DNA from: Planctomycetota bacterium
GTDB lineage: Bacteria; Planctomycetota; Phycisphaerae; Phycisphaerales; SM1A02
DNA: 5,139 nucleotides
Direction: 5' to 3'
Assembly (NCBI GenBank): GCA_014381385.1
Contig: JACNLR010000203.1
Coordinates: 1 to 5,139 of the forward strand
Shown in pieces: positions 5,085 through 5,139 of this stretch. A program made the translations under genes and the position numbers. Each line of letters begins with the position of its first letter. The first letter of the stretch is position 1. The notes under the pieces are model-generated. The model was not told the origin of the DNA. It worked only from the letters and a program-made list of their open reading frames with translations, and made no database searches.

Positions 5085-5139
5085 AGTGGGCCCGGAGGGA
5101 CTCGATAATTTTCAATCGCGAAGCGATAGGAGATAACCG
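5085..5139. repeat. 55-bp direct repeat, copy 2 (may continue past window)
   Basis: This copy is an exact match to 4895-4949 over all 55 bases, including the mini-hairpin (5115-5127) and the tRNA-3'-like edge. Identity runs to the last base of the window, so its true right boundary is unknown. The bases just left of the two copies differ (4894 T, 5084 A), so the left boundary is real. Full identity implies a recent duplication, active homogenisation or selection. Confidence 0.9.

Noticed and set aside
4895..5139. CRISPR array
   Set aside because: There are only two repeats of 55 bp with a 135-bp spacer, and no cas genes. The geometry does not fit.

Overview
The window looks like a stretch of ordinary bacterial chromosome. 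Genes are closely packed, Shine-Dalgarno sites are recognisable, and base composition looks moderate by eye. The tRNA-Cys gene does not encode its 3' CCA, which argues against Gammaproteobacteria and fits groups such as Planctomycetota, Cyanobacteria or Actinobacteria. My tentative guess is a marine or planctomycete-like bacterium, but nothing here proves the phylum. I see no phage, transposase, CRISPR array or defence module.

Layout: (1) positions 1-474 hold the 3' end of an unrecognised plus-strand gene entering from the left. (2) A long imperfect inverted repeat (474-528) lies between it and a convergent minus-strand tRNA-Cys(GCA) gene (538-611), which has a good promoter candidate at 623-651. 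(3) A plus-strand unit follows: a possible 31-codon leader ORF (749-844), a PhoU-like DUF47 protein (893-1573) and a PiT-family phosphate permease (1592-3013). (4) A minus-strand gene (3010-4590) encodes a membrane-anchored, stand-alone glutamate-synthase-type FMN/Fe-S domain protein. Its stop codon overlaps the permease stop tail to tail. (5) Diverging from it across 57 bp is a small FmdB-like protein (4648-4896) with a degenerate zinc ribbon and a Gly/Cys-rich tail. (6) From the FmdB stop codon to the window edge (4895-5139) lies non-coding sequence. It carries two identical 55-bp direct repeats 190 bp apart and two inverted repeats.

The only clear functional unit is the DUF47-PiT pair, a widespread low-affinity phosphate (metal-phosphate) uptake module in which the PhoU-like protein is thought to modulate the permease. 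The FMN/Fe-S protein and the FmdB-like protein probably share a compact divergent promoter region. There is no evidence that they work together.

The least explained part is the repeat region at the right end. One edge of the repeat, read on the minus strand, resembles the 3' end of a tRNA gene. The window stops exactly inside, or at the end of, the second copy, so it cannot be decided here whether this is a tandem array, a dispersed element or a one-off duplication. No convincing undescribed biological system was found.
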